A stretch of DNA of 10,240 bases from assembly GCA_031406135.1 (NCBI GenBank), contig JANOGU010000412.1, forward strand, positions 1 through 10,240. Direction: 5' to 3'. The notes below the pieces were generated by a model. It was given only the letters and a program-made list of their open reading frames with translations, was not told the DNA's origin and ran no database searches. How positions within the stretch are numbered: the first letter of the stretch is position 1; the number at the start of each line of letters is the position of its first letter. The DNA comes from JANOGU01 sp031406135. Lineage in GTDB: Bacteria > Pseudomonadota > Alphaproteobacteria > Rhodobacterales > Rhodobacteraceae. Below, piece by piece: positions 1 through 6,621 of the stretch. Made by a program: the position numbers and the translations under genes.

Positions 1-706
1 CGTCTGACACGCGGTCGAAGCGCAGGAAGGCGAGGCCACGGTCCCCGGCGACGGTGCCCAGAACGCCCGCCTCGCGCTGATCGGCCGACAGGATCGGCGT
101 GCCCGGGGCGGCGGCTCCGGTCAGGCGGACACGGGCCAGTCCCTTGCGCAGGTCGGTCTTGTGCTTCATCCGGGCGGTCACTTCCTGGCCCACGTAACAG
201 CCCTTGCGGAAATCGACGCCGTGCAGGCGCTCGAAGCCCATTTCGAGGATGTAGCTGTCGTCGGGCACCAGTTCGATCCCGGCGGCGGGCACGATCAGGT
301 CCACGCGCAGGGCCTCCCAGTCCACCGCCTCCGGCACGGCCCCGCCATAGGCGCGCCAGCCGAGGCCGGGGTGGCGCGGGTCGGGCAGGGCGCCCGGCGG
401 CGCCGGGCCGGTGCCGCGCGCGACCTCTTGCCCGGTCGCGGTCCAGGACACCCGGGCGCGCAGGCGGTACATCGCCAGCCGGCGCAGCGTCGCGTCGGCC
501 AGGGCCTCGGGAAGGTCGAGGATCAGCCGGTCGCCCGGGTTGGCGACGAAGAAGTCCGCCAGATACTTGCCCTGCGGCGTCAGCAGCGCGGTGTAGACCA
601 GCCCCGGACCCCGGGCCAGCGGCAGCACGTCATTGCTGACCAGCCCCTGCAGGAAGGGCAGGGCGTCGTCCCCCGAAAGCGTCAGGATGCGGCGCGGATC
701 TGGCAT
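1..706 (-). CDS. ygfZ: YgfZ/GcvT-like folate-binding protein, 3' end beyond the window
   Basis: Seen: an open frame reads leftwards from an ATG at 706-704 and leaves the window at position 1 without a stop; 235 residues are visible. The family signature KGCYVGQE lies at residues 168-175, with the conserved cysteine at 170, followed by TARMKHK. The N-terminus (LSGDDALPFLQGLVSNDV) is the usual opening of the fold. Known: YgfZ proteins are tetrahydrofolate-binding relatives of the glycine-cleavage T protein that support synthesis or repair of certain Fe-S enzymes in the cytoplasm. Homologues are about 240-330 residues, so only a short C-terminus is probably missing. Neighbours: the start lies 3 bp after the stop of the ABC transporter, with no clear Shine-Dalgarno sequence, so it is probably co-transcribed and coupled to it. 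Family assignment is firm; the cofactor and client enzymes cannot be read from sequence. Confidence 0.92.
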   Translation of the reverse strand, partial: MPDPRRILTLSGDDALPFLQGLVSNDVLPLARGPGLVYTALLTPQGKYLADFFVANPGDRLILDLPEALADATLRRLAMYRLRARVSWTATGQEVARGTGPAPPGALPDPRHPGLGWRAYGGAVPEAVDWEALRVDLIVPAAGIELVPDDSYILEMGFERLHGVDFRKGCYVGQEVTARMKHKTDLRKGLARVRLTGAAAPGTPILSADQREAGVLGTVAGDRGLAFLRFDRVSD

Positions 707-709
707 CGG

Positions 710-2476
710 TCAGTCCCGGAACTGCAGGCGGCAAAGCTCGGCATAAAGCCCGCCGCGGGAGAGAAGCTCGTCGTGCCGGCCCTGGTCCACGACCCGGCCG
801 CCGTCGATCACCACGATGCGGTCGGCGTGCCGGATGGTGGCCAGCCGGTGCGCGATGACCAGCGTGGTGCGGCCCTCGGCCAGGGTAGCGAGTGCCTCGG
901 CGACGAGCGCCTCGGAGGCCGCGTCCATCGCGCTCGTCGCCTCGTCGAGCAAAAGCACCGGCGCCTCGGCCAGAAGCGCCCGGGCGATGGCCACGCGCTG
1001 GCGCTGGCCGCCGGACAGCGCCGAGCCGCGCGGGCCGGCGGGCGTGTCCAGGCCGCCTGGCATGCTGTCGGTGAAGTCGGTCACCCGCGCCGCCGCCAGC
1101 GCCGCGGCCAGCCGTGCGGCGTCGGGCGCGCGGCCCAGCGTCACATTCTCGCGGATGGTCTCGTCGAACAGCGCGGTTTCCTGGCTGACCACGGCGAAGG
1201 TGGCGCGCAGGTCGGGCAGCGCCAGTCCGCCGGCGTCGGTGCTGTCGAGCAGGATGTGCCCGGCGTCGGGGGTGCGCAGGCCGGTCAGCAAGTCGAAGAC
1301 GGTAGTCTTGCCGGCGCCGGACGGGCCCACCAGCGCCGTCATCCGGCCCGCCTCGGCGGTGAAGGTCAGCCCGTTCAGCACCGGCAGGTCAGGAAAGGCG
1401 AAGCGCAGGTCCCGGAACTCGATGCGCGGTGCCGCGCCCGGCCGGGCGGCCGTGGCGGACGGGTCGCGCGCTTCCGGCGGCGTGTCGAGCAAATCGTAGA
1501 TCCGATCCAGCGAGGCCGCCGCGATCTGCCAGGCGCCGGAGGCGTCGCCCAGCCGGCGCAGCGGCTGGAACATCAGGGCGAGCGCCGAGAAGAAGGCCAT
1601 GAAATCGCCGACCGTGCGCGTTCCCGCCGCGATTTCGCGCCCGGCGACGACGAGGACGGCGAAAAAGCCGATCCCGGTGACCACGTCAATCAGCGCCGGC
1701 ATCGCCGCCCGGCCCACCACCATCTTCTGCTCGGCCCGCTTGATGCGCTCGGCGATCTTGGCGAAGCGGCCGGTCTGGTAGGCCTCGAGCCGGTTCAGCT
1801 TGACCGCGCGGATGCCGTGGAACGCCTCGTCGAGCCGCGTCGCCCGGTCGCCCGCCTGCACCCGCAGGCTTGCCGACTTGCGCCGGACGTAGCTCTGCAC
1901 CACGGTCACCGGCAGGATCAGCAGGGGCACGCCCAGCAGTGCGGCCAGCGTCCAGGCCGGCGAGATCACCAGCGCCACCGCGAACAGCCCCGCCAGCGCG
2001 ACTACGTCCCGCGCCACCCCCATGAACACCGCGCCGAACAGCGTCTGCACCGCCGCGGTGTCGCCCTGCACCCGCTCGATCAGCGACCCGGGCGGATGGA
2101 CGCCGAAAAACGCGGTGTCGAGCGTCAGCACATGGCGCAGCAGGTCTATCTGCATCGCCGTGGTCACGGTCCGGCTGACCTGCGACAGCAGGTAGCGCGA
2201 CAGGATCGACGTTGCGGCCCGCAAGATAAAGAGGCCGAGGATCGCGCCGCCGACCAGCGGCAGATATGCCTGCCCCTCCGGCGAGAAGACGTCGTCGAAG
2301 AGCGGCTTCAAAAGCCAGCTCAGCACCCCGAGCGAGCCGCCCTCGATCACCAGGACCACGGCCGCGGCCAGCATCGTGCCCAGGTGCGGCGCGAAATAGC
2401 CGCGCCAGAGCCGCGAGAACAGCGCCCAGGATCGGGCGCGGCCTGCCTGCGGTCGGGGATCGGGTTCGCGGGTCAT
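710..2476 (-). CDS. MsbA-like ABC half-transporter (fused membrane and ATPase domains)
   Basis: This 588-residue protein has the exporter layout, one six-helix membrane domain followed by one nucleotide-binding domain; it should work as a homodimer in the inner membrane. Hydrophobic segments lie near residues 33-55, 73-95, 150-170, 172-193, 258-279 and 288-305. The ATPase motifs are complete: Walker A GPSGAGKTT at 384-392, Q-loop glutamine 432, signature LSGGQ at 487-491, Walker B VLLLDE at 507-512, and H-loop histidine 543. The chosen start is the ATG at 2476. The frame stays open far upstream, but that part is arginine/proline-rich low-complexity translation lying opposite the divergent aminotransferase gene. 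The family includes lipid A, lipid and drug exporters, and the substrate cannot be inferred here. It is the first gene of a pair with the YgfZ-like gene. A candidate promoter is listed separately. Confidence 0.93.
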   Translation of the reverse strand: MTREPDPRPQAGRARSWALFSRLWRGYFAPHLGTMLAAAVVLVIEGGSLGVLSWLLKPLFDDVFSPEGQAYLPLVGGAILGLFILRAATSILSRYLLSQVSRTVTTAMQIDLLRHVLTLDTAFFGVHPPGSLIERVQGDTAAVQTLFGAVFMGVARDVVALAGLFAVALVISPAWTLAALLGVPLLILPVTVVQSYVRRKSASLRVQAGDRATRLDEAFHGIRAVKLNRLEAYQTGRFAKIAERIKRAEQKMVVGRAAMPALIDVVTGIGFFAVLVVAGREIAAGTRTVGDFMAFFSALALMFQPLRRLGDASGAWQIAAASLDRIYDLLDTPPEARDPSATAARPGAAPRIEFRDLRFAFPDLPVLNGLTFTAEAGRMTALVGPSGAGKTTVFDLLTGLRTPDAGHILLDSTDAGGLALPDLRATFAVVSQETALFDETIRENVTLGRAPDAARLAAALAAARVTDFTDSMPGGLDTPAGPRGSALSGGQRQRVAIARALLAEAPVLLLDEATSAMDAASEALVAEALATLAEGRTTLVIAHRLATIRHADRIVVIDGGRVVDQGRHDELLSRGGLYAELCRLQFRD

Positions 2477-2524
2477 GGCGCCTCGGCAGATCGGCTCGGG
2501 GCTTGGGCCCGCCCCTTGCGTTCC

Positions 2525-2538
2525 GGCCATGTATGGCC
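2525..2538. promoter_or_regulatory. 14-bp inverted repeat in the divergent promoter region
   Basis: GGCCAT-GT-ATGGCC is a perfect inverted repeat with a 2-bp centre. It lies in the 149-bp region between two divergent genes, over the predicted -10 box of the ABC gene and about 35 bp from the predicted -35 of the aminotransferase gene. A regulator site is possible; in GC-rich DNA it could also be chance. Confidence 0.3.
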
Positions 2539-2556
2539 TCGGCCCGGGACCTGCAA
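2528..2556 (-). promoter_or_regulatory. Candidate sigma-70-type promoter for the ABC transporter gene
   Basis: On the minus strand TTGCAG (2556-2551) and TACATG (2533-2528) are separated by 17 bp, placing a start about 45 nt before the ATG at 2476. The -35 fit is moderate and the -10 weak (3 of 6). A 14-bp inverted repeat covers the -10 box. Confidence 0.35.
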
Positions 2557-2572
2557 GGAAGCGCTGCCGCCG

Positions 2573-2601
2573 TTGACGCGGCCGGGCGCGACCGTTAGCC
2601 C
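2573..2601 (+). promoter_or_regulatory. Candidate promoter for the aminotransferase-MBL operon
   Basis: TTGACG (2573-2578) and TAGCCC (2596-2601) are 17 bp apart. The -35 box is strong (5 of 6), the -10 poor. If real, transcription would begin near 2608, after a possible TTG start at 2602, which favours the ATG at 2626. Confidence 0.35.
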
Positions 2602-2625
2602 TTGGCGCCCGCACCCGGTACCCGC

Positions 2626-3831
2626 ATGACCCCCACCCCGCCCGGCGGCTTCGGCCATCCGTACCTCGCCATCCCCGGTCCCTCGGTGATCCCCGACCGG
2701 GTGCAGCGGGCGATGCACCGGGGCGCGCCGGACATCTACAAGGGCGGCCTGCACGCGCTGGTGGCCCGCCTGTGCGACGATCTGCGCGACGTGGCGCGAA
2801 CCCGGGCCGGGGTCGCGATCTACATCGGCAACGGCCACGCCGCCTGGGAGGCGGCCGCGGCGAACCTGTTCTCGCGCGGCGACCGCGTGCTGGTGCCGGC
2901 GGCGGGGCTGTTCGGCCTGGACTGGGCGGGACATCTGCGCGGCATGGGCGTGGAGCCCGAGGTGATCGACTTCGGCCGCGCTGCGCCGGTCGATCCCGGC
3001 CGTGTCGAGGCGGCGCTGCGCGCGGACCGCGACGGGCGCATCCGGGCGGTGCTGGCCACCCATGTCGATACCGCGACCTCGCTGCGTACCGACCTGCCCG
3101 CCATGCGGGCGGCGATCGATGCCGCCGGGCATCCCGCGCTGCTGGTCGCCGACGCCGTCGCCTCGCTGGCCTGCGACGAATTCCACATGGACCAATGGGG
3201 CGTCGACGTGACGCTGACGGCCAGCCAGAAGGGCCTGATGACGCCGCCAGGCGTCTGCTTCCTCTGGGCCTCGGACAAAGCCCGGGCGGCGGGGCAGGGG
3301 GCAGGGCTGCGCACGCCCTACTGGGACTGGGAGCCGCGCCTGGCGCCGGAGGAGTTCTGGCAGCGTTTCGACGGCACCGCGCCAACGCATCACCTTTACG
3401 GTCTGGCCGAGGCGCTGCAGATGATCCTGCGCGAGGAAGGGCTGGAGGCGGTCTGGGCCCGGCACGAGCGGCTGGCGCGCATGGTCTGGGCGGCGTTCGA
3501 CGCCTGGGGCGCGGGCAACTCCGGGATCGCGCTGACCGTCGCCGACCCGGCGCATCGCGGCCGGTCGGTGACCGCGGCGCGGATGCCGGACGGGGCGCGT
3601 CTGCGCGGCTGGCTGGAGGAAAAGGCGGGGGTGACACTGGGGATCGGCCTCGGCATGGGCACGGCGGAGGACCCGGGCGCCGAGGGCTTCCTGCGCGTGG
3701 CGCATATGGGGCATGTCAACGCCCACATGACGCTGGGCGTGCTGGCGGCGATGCAGGCGGGAATGGCGGCGCTGGGGATCGCGCACGGGTCCGGCGCGCT
3801 CGACGCCGCCGCGCGGGTCGCGGCGGGATGA
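2626..3831 (+). CDS. Class V PLP-dependent aminotransferase, serine/alanine-glyoxylate type
   Basis: The 401-residue protein has the features of fold-type I aminotransferases of the alanine-glyoxylate and serine-glyoxylate group. It opens with YLAIPGPSVIPDRV, the usual start of this family. Asp176 in LLVADAVASL should bind the pyridine nitrogen of PLP. Lys202 in TASQKGLMTPPG should form the Schiff base. Arg357 in GFLRVAHMGH should hold the substrate carboxylate. THHLYGL at 254-260 matches the conserved active-site loop. Members move an amino group from serine, alanine or similar donors to glyoxylate in the cytoplasm; the donor and acceptor here are not decided. The start is ATG 2626; an in-frame TTG at 2602 would add eight residues, but it precedes the predicted transcription start. 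No good Shine-Dalgarno sequence is visible. Its TGA overlaps the ATG of the metallo-hydrolase gene, so the two are made together. Confidence 0.9.
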   Translation: MTPTPPGGFGHPYLAIPGPSVIPDRVQRAMHRGAPDIYKGGLHALVARLCDDLRDVARTRAGVAIYIGNGHAAWEAAAANLFSRGDRVLVPAAGLFGLDWAGHLRGMGVEPEVIDFGRAAPVDPGRVEAALRADRDGRIRAVLATHVDTATSLRTDLPAMRAAIDAAGHPALLVADAVASLACDEFHMDQWGVDVTLTASQKGLMTPPGVCFLWASDKARAAGQGAGLRTPYWDWEPRLAPEEFWQRFDGTAPTHHLYGLAEALQMILREEGLEAVWARHERLARMVWAAFDAWGAGNSGIALTVADPAHRGRSVTAARMPDGARLRGWLEEKAGVTLGIGLGMGTAEDPGAEGFLRVAHMGHVNAHMTLGVLAAMQAGMAALGIAHGSGALDAAARVAAG

Positions 3832-4541
3832 GCTGGTTTCTGACCGAACCGCTGGCCGCGGGCCTGTTCCGCACCACCGAGCCGGCGGTGAACGACTGGT
3901 ACCGCGCCAACGCCTACACGGTGCATGGCCGGGATGCCGATCTGCAGGTCGATTTCGGCTGCGGCTTCGCGCCGTTGCGCCCCGCGCTGCCGCTCACCGG
4001 CCGGCCGGTGATCGCGCTGGCGACCCATGCCCATGTCGACCACGTGGGCGGCTTTCACGAGTTCTCCGACCGCCGCGGCCCCGCCGCGGAGGCCGGAGCC
4101 TTCGCCGACATGGCGCCGGAGGCCACGCTGCAGCACTGGCTGCGGGAGGAGGTCGAGGGCCCCGCCTTCGACGCGCCGCCCTCCGCCGGCTTCCGCCTCG
4201 CCGACTGGCGTCTCGTCCCCGCGCCGCTGACCCAGGTGCTGGCCGAGGGCGACGTCATCGACCTCGGCGACCGACGGTTCCGGGTGCTGCACCTGCCGGG
4301 CCATTCGCCGGGGTCGCTGGGGCTCTTGGACGAGGCGGCTGGGCTGCTCCTGTCGGGCGACGCGATCTATGACGACACGCTGGTCGATGATGTGCCGGGC
4401 GCCTCGGTCCCCGACTACCTGGTCACCATGGACCGCCTGCGCCGGCTGGACCTGGCGCAGGCGCATGGCGGGCACGGGCCGGCGATGACCCGCGCCCGGC
4501 TGCGCGAGATCGCAGAAGACTACATGAGAACAAGAAGTTAG
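3828..4541 (+). CDS. Metallo-beta-lactamase-fold hydrolase
   Basis: The 237-residue protein carries the full metal-binding set of the superfamily: THAHVDH with His67, His69, Asp71 and His72; His159 in LPGHSPGS; Asp178 in LLSGDAIYDD; and a C-terminal histidine (His213 or His216) in HGGHG. A two-metal centre is therefore expected. There is no signal peptide, so it is cytosolic. The superfamily covers glyoxalase II-like thioesterases, lactonases and other hydrolases. LPGHSPGS and the spacing fit the glyoxalase II-like branch, but the substrate is unknown. Its ATG lies in the ATGA overlap with the aminotransferase gene, implying coupled translation and possibly linked substrates. Its stop overlaps by 4 bp the stop of the convergent DUF305 gene, so no terminator fits between them. 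Confidence 0.9.
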   Translation: MSWFLTEPLAAGLFRTTEPAVNDWYRANAYTVHGRDADLQVDFGCGFAPLRPALPLTGRPVIALATHAHVDHVGGFHEFSDRRGPAAEAGAFADMAPEATLQHWLREEVEGPAFDAPPSAGFRLADWRLVPAPLTQVLAEGDVIDLGDRRFRVLHLPGHSPGSLGLLDEAAGLLLSGDAIYDDTLVDDVPGASVPDYLVTMDRLRRLDLAQAHGGHGPAMTRARLREIAEDYMRTRS

Positions 4542-4954
4542 GGCGCGTTCTTCGCAAGCCAGTCCTGCATCCAGGCGATCTCGCCCTGCTGTGCTGCGAT
4601 GACGGCCTCGGCCAGTTTGCGCACCTCGAGATCGTCGCCATGCTCCAGCACGATCCGCGCCATGTCGATGGCGCCCTGATGGTGCGGGATCATGCCGCGG
4701 ACGAAATCCACGTCGGCATCACCGCTGAATTCGATGTCCATGCCGGCATGCATGCCGGCGTTGGCTTCGGCGAAGGCCTGCGCCGAGGGGGTGCCAGCGC
4801 CCGGACCCCGGGGCGCGGCCATGCCGGTGCCGGAATGGTCCATGCCGGCCATCGGGCAATCGGCCTGGCCTTCGGGACAGTGCGTCTGGGTCTGCGCCTG
4901 GGCGGGCAGGGCGAGCAACATTGCCAGCGCGGCGGCGGTGAAACGACGGTTCAT
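4538..4954 (-). CDS. Secreted DUF305 protein, Met/His-rich
   Basis: The 138-residue protein starts with a Sec signal peptide: MNRR, a hydrophobic stretch, then a likely cut after AQA at residue 20. A Met/His/Cys-containing linker follows (CPMAGMDHSGTGM, 33-45). The DUF305 four-helix region then runs from about 55 to the end with the hallmark RGMIPHHQGAIDMA at 86-99; His91-His92 and nearby Met/His are candidate metal ligands. DUF305 proteins are ferritin-like and often sit near copper or other metal-handling genes, but their role is poorly defined and no metal gene is seen here. The start is firm: GGAGG at 4964-4960 lies 5 bp before the ATG. It is convergent with the metallo-hydrolase gene (4-bp overlap) and divergent from the amidotransferase gene. 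Periplasmic location is inferred. Confidence 0.88.
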   Translation of the reverse strand: MNRRFTAAALAMLLALPAQAQTQTHCPEGQADCPMAGMDHSGTGMAAPRGPGAGTPSAQAFAEANAGMHAGMDIEFSGDADVDFVRGMIPHHQGAIDMARIVLEHGDDLEVRKLAEAVIAAQQGEIAWMQDWLAKNAP

Positions 4955-5149
4955 GCGGGCCTCCTTCGTGGTGCTGGGCGTCCTTCGCGGCTTCCCGTGA
5001 TGGGAAGGCAAGTCACTTGGCCGTGACAGATGCCGCGTTGCCCTGCGCCAAAACAAAATGCGCGAATGCCGCGCGCTTTGTCCTTCCGGCCCTTGAAAAA
5101 ACACAGTATCTTGTTACGCAATCGTCGAAGTCCCGTGTCCTGGCACCAG
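4955..5149. other. Divergent intergenic region with two adjacent inverted repeats
   Basis: This 195-bp region serves the DUF305 gene (leftwards) and the amidotransferase gene (rightwards). It holds CTTCCC-GTGAT-GGGAAG at 4991-5007 and GTCAC-TTGGCC-GTGAC at 5012-5027, only 4 bp apart, in the 5' region of the DUF305 gene. It also has unusually A-rich patches for this genome (5049-5059 and 5094-5103). A weak plus-strand promoter could be TTGAAA (5093-5098) with TACGCA (5115-5120), spacing 16. I see no convincing minus-strand promoter. Confidence 0.35.
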
Positions 5150-5950
5150 ATGTCGCCTGCGCCCGCCCGCCCGAGCCGCCGTCCCGTGGTCGGCATCATC
5201 GGCAACGCCTACCTCCTCGACGAGGAGTATCCGGTCCACGCCGGCGGCACGATGAATTCCGAGGCCGTGGCGCGGGTGTCCGGCGCGCTGCCGCTGATCA
5301 TCCCGTCGAACCCGGCCTATGTCTGTGTCAACGAACTGCTGAACCTCTGCGACGGCTTCCTGCTGACCGGAGGGCGGCCGAACGTGCACCCGTCGGAATA
5401 CGGCGAGAGCGAGACCCCGGCGCATGGCGCCTTTGACCGCGGCCGCGACGCGGTGACGCTGCCGCTGATCCGCGCCTGCGTCGAGCGTGGTCAGCCCTTC
5501 CTCGGCATCTGCCGCGGTTTCCAGGAGGTCAACGTCGCGCTTGGCGGCACATTGCACCCCGAGATCCGCGAGCTGCCCGGGCGGATGAACCACCGGATGC
5601 CGCCCGATGGCTCGCTGGAGGACAAGTTCGCCCTGCGCCACCCGGTCCGCTTCGGCCGCGGCGGGCCGTTCCATCGGCTGCTGGGGGCCGAGGAGGTGAT
5701 GACCAATACCTTGCATGGTCAGGGCATTGACCGGCCCGGCCCGCGCGTGGTGATCGACGGCGCGGCGCCCGATGGCACGGCGGAGGCGCTTTACGTCCGC
5801 GATGCGCCGGGCTTCACGCTGTCGGTGCAGTGGCATCCGGAATGGAACGCGACCGACGATCCCGTCTCGCGCCCGTTGTTCGAGGCCTTCGGCCGCGCCT
5901 GTGCCGACTGGGCGGCCGGCGGGGCGGACCGGCTACGCCGCAGCGCCTAG
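5150..5950 (+). CDS. Class I glutamine amidotransferase-like hydrolase (peptidase C26, PuuD-like)
   Basis: The 266-residue protein matches the gamma-glutamyl-GABA hydrolase group. The catalytic triad is visible: nucleophile Cys121 in FLGICRGFQEVN, and His229 and Glu231 in SVQWHPEWN. GFLLTGGRPNVHPSEYG at 69-85 and NTLHGQGI at 186-193 are family landmarks. Known members hydrolyse gamma-glutamyl amides, for example gamma-glutamyl-GABA in putrescine breakdown. No other putrescine-pathway gene is nearby, so the substrate is uncertain. The ATG at 5150 is chosen because the family normally begins just before the first strand (RPVVGIIGN). The frame is open upstream to 5030, but that would add a basic 40-residue extension and cover the A-rich promoter-like stretch. 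No clear Shine-Dalgarno sequence is seen. Its stop overlaps the stop of the convergent tetR gene by 4 bp. Confidence 0.88.
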   Translation: MSPAPARPSRRPVVGIIGNAYLLDEEYPVHAGGTMNSEAVARVSGALPLIIPSNPAYVCVNELLNLCDGFLLTGGRPNVHPSEYGESETPAHGAFDRGRDAVTLPLIRACVERGQPFLGICRGFQEVNVALGGTLHPEIRELPGRMNHRMPPDGSLEDKFALRHPVRFGRGGPFHRLLGAEEVMTNTLHGQGIDRPGPRVVIDGAAPDGTAEALYVRDAPGFTLSVQWHPEWNATDDPVSRPLFEAFGRACADWAAGGADRLRRSA

Positions 5951-6555
5951 CCGCGGCCGAAGCCCGCGAACATCGCCTCCAGCGTGGCATGGGCGCGGGC
6001 CAGACGGTCCTCGCCCGGCGCATCCTCCGCCGCCCAGAAGGCGAGGTTGATCGTCGCGCCGTTGAACAGATGCCCCATCGCCACCGGGTCGAGCGGCACC
6101 ACGCGGCCCAGTGCGACCATGCCGCGCAGGTCGTCGACCATGGTGCCGAAGCCGTCGGCCAAGAGGATGTCCACGGCCGTCTCGCCCAGCACCGCCGGAC
6201 CGTCCTGCAACAGGATGCGCCGCGTGCCGGGTTCCACCACGGCGTCGAGGTAGGCGTGAAAGGTGTGACGGAAGCTGCCCCAGCGGTCGCCGGCGACGGC
6301 CATTTCGGCCTCCCACAGCGCGTCGAGCCGTTGGCCGAGCGCCTGGACCTCGCGGCGGAACACCGCCTCGAACAGCCCCGCCCGGTTGCCGAAGTGGTGA
6401 TGCAGCGCGCCCCGCGTCACGCCGGAGTCCGCCGCCAGCGCGTCGAGCGACACGGCTGCGGCGCCGTGGGCGGCGAACAGCCGCCGGGCACTGGCGATCA
6501 GACGGTCGGCGGTCGCCAGCGCGGCTTCGGCGCGGGTCTTGCGGGGCGTTGACAT
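5947..6555 (-). CDS. TetR-family transcriptional regulator
   Basis: The 202-residue protein has the TetR layout. The N-terminal DNA-binding domain spans about residues 14-62, with the helix-turn-helix in SLDALAADSGVTRGALHHHF (36-55) and the typical FGNRAGLFEAVF that follows. The C-terminal ligand/dimer domain is poorly conserved, so the inducer is unknown. The ATG at 6555-6553 lies inside a perfect 15-bp inverted repeat, so autoregulation is likely. No Shine-Dalgarno sequence stands at the usual distance, and the leader would be short. It is divergent from the small ORF and lyxose isomerase-like gene, whose promoter contains the operator, making these its most likely targets. It is convergent with the amidotransferase gene, overlapping by 4 bp. 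The family is certain; the target assignment is inference. Confidence 0.93.
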   Translation of the reverse strand: MSTPRKTRAEAALATADRLIASARRLFAAHGAAAVSLDALAADSGVTRGALHHHFGNRAGLFEAVFRREVQALGQRLDALWEAEMAVAGDRWGSFRHTFHAYLDAVVEPGTRRILLQDGPAVLGETAVDILLADGFGTMVDDLRGMVALGRVVPLDPVAMGHLFNGATINLAFWAAEDAPGEDRLARAHATLEAMFAGFGRG

Positions 6556-6578
6556 ACGGGCCGTATGGCACCTATCAG
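6549..6578 (+). promoter_or_regulatory. Strong plus-strand promoter controlled by TetR operators
   Basis: TTGACA (6549-6554) is a perfect -35 consensus. TATCAG (6573-6578) matches the -10 consensus at four of six positions, with 18 bp between them. Transcription would start near 6585 and run through the small ORF at 6622 and the isomerase at 6772. Operator 1 fills part of the -35/spacer and operator 2 covers the predicted start point, so bound repressor should block it. Confidence 0.6.
6553..6567. promoter_or_regulatory. TetR-type operator 1 (perfect 15-bp inverted repeat)
   Basis: CATACG-GGC-CGTATG is a perfect inverted repeat of 6-bp arms around a 3-bp centre, the size and style of many TetR-family sites. 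Its left arm contains the reverse-complemented start codon of tetR and overlaps the last two bases of the plus-strand -35 box. Confidence 0.75.
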
Positions 6579-6584
6579 GCTTCG

Positions 6585-6599
6585 CCTACAGTTCGTATG
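6585..6599. promoter_or_regulatory. Degenerate second TetR operator
   Basis: CCTACAGTTCGTATG matches operator 1 at 11 of 15 positions and keeps the right arm CGTATG intact. The centres are 32 bp apart, about three helical turns, so two dimers could bind the same DNA face. It covers the predicted plus-strand transcription start and the candidate tetR -10 box. Confidence 0.5.
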
Positions 6600-6620
6600 C
6601 GGGTCGGAGGCAGGGCGCAA
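6592..6620 (-). promoter_or_regulatory. Weak candidate promoter for tetR
   Basis: On the minus strand TTGCGC (6620-6615) and TACGAA (6597-6592) are 17 bp apart, placing a start about 30 nt before the tetR ATG. Each box matches the consensus at only three positions. Support comes mainly from its overlap with operator 2. Confidence 0.3.
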
Positions 6621-6621
6621 G

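Noticed and set aside
161..2629. An 822-codon plus-strand open frame opposite the ABC transporter and YgfZ-like genes.
   Set aside because: It is low-complexity Arg/Ala/Gly/Gln/His-rich translation without any domain, and the minus strand there encodes two complete, motif-rich proteins. Such long shadow frames are expected in very GC-rich DNA.
2477..3637. N-terminal extension of the ABC transporter frame up to 3637.
   Set aside because: The extension is Arg/Pro-rich with no domain, lies opposite the aminotransferase gene, and precedes a normal exporter N-terminus at ATG 2476.
2772..3827. In-frame upstream extension of the metallo-hydrolase gene, giving a fusion-like frame.
   Set aside because: The added part is a frame-shifted reading of the aminotransferase gene with no recognisable fold; ATG 3828 fits the family start.
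4739..4760. Repeated CATGCCGG units with a local palindrome.
   Set aside because: Explained by the Met/Gly/Ala/His-rich coding sequence of the DUF305 protein; not a CRISPR or regulatory repeat.
5030..5149. Longer amidotransferase with a basic 40-residue N-terminus starting at 5030.
   Set aside because: The family begins next to RPVVGIIGN and the extra sequence covers the A-rich intergenic promoter-like stretch. Not excluded experimentally, but less likely.
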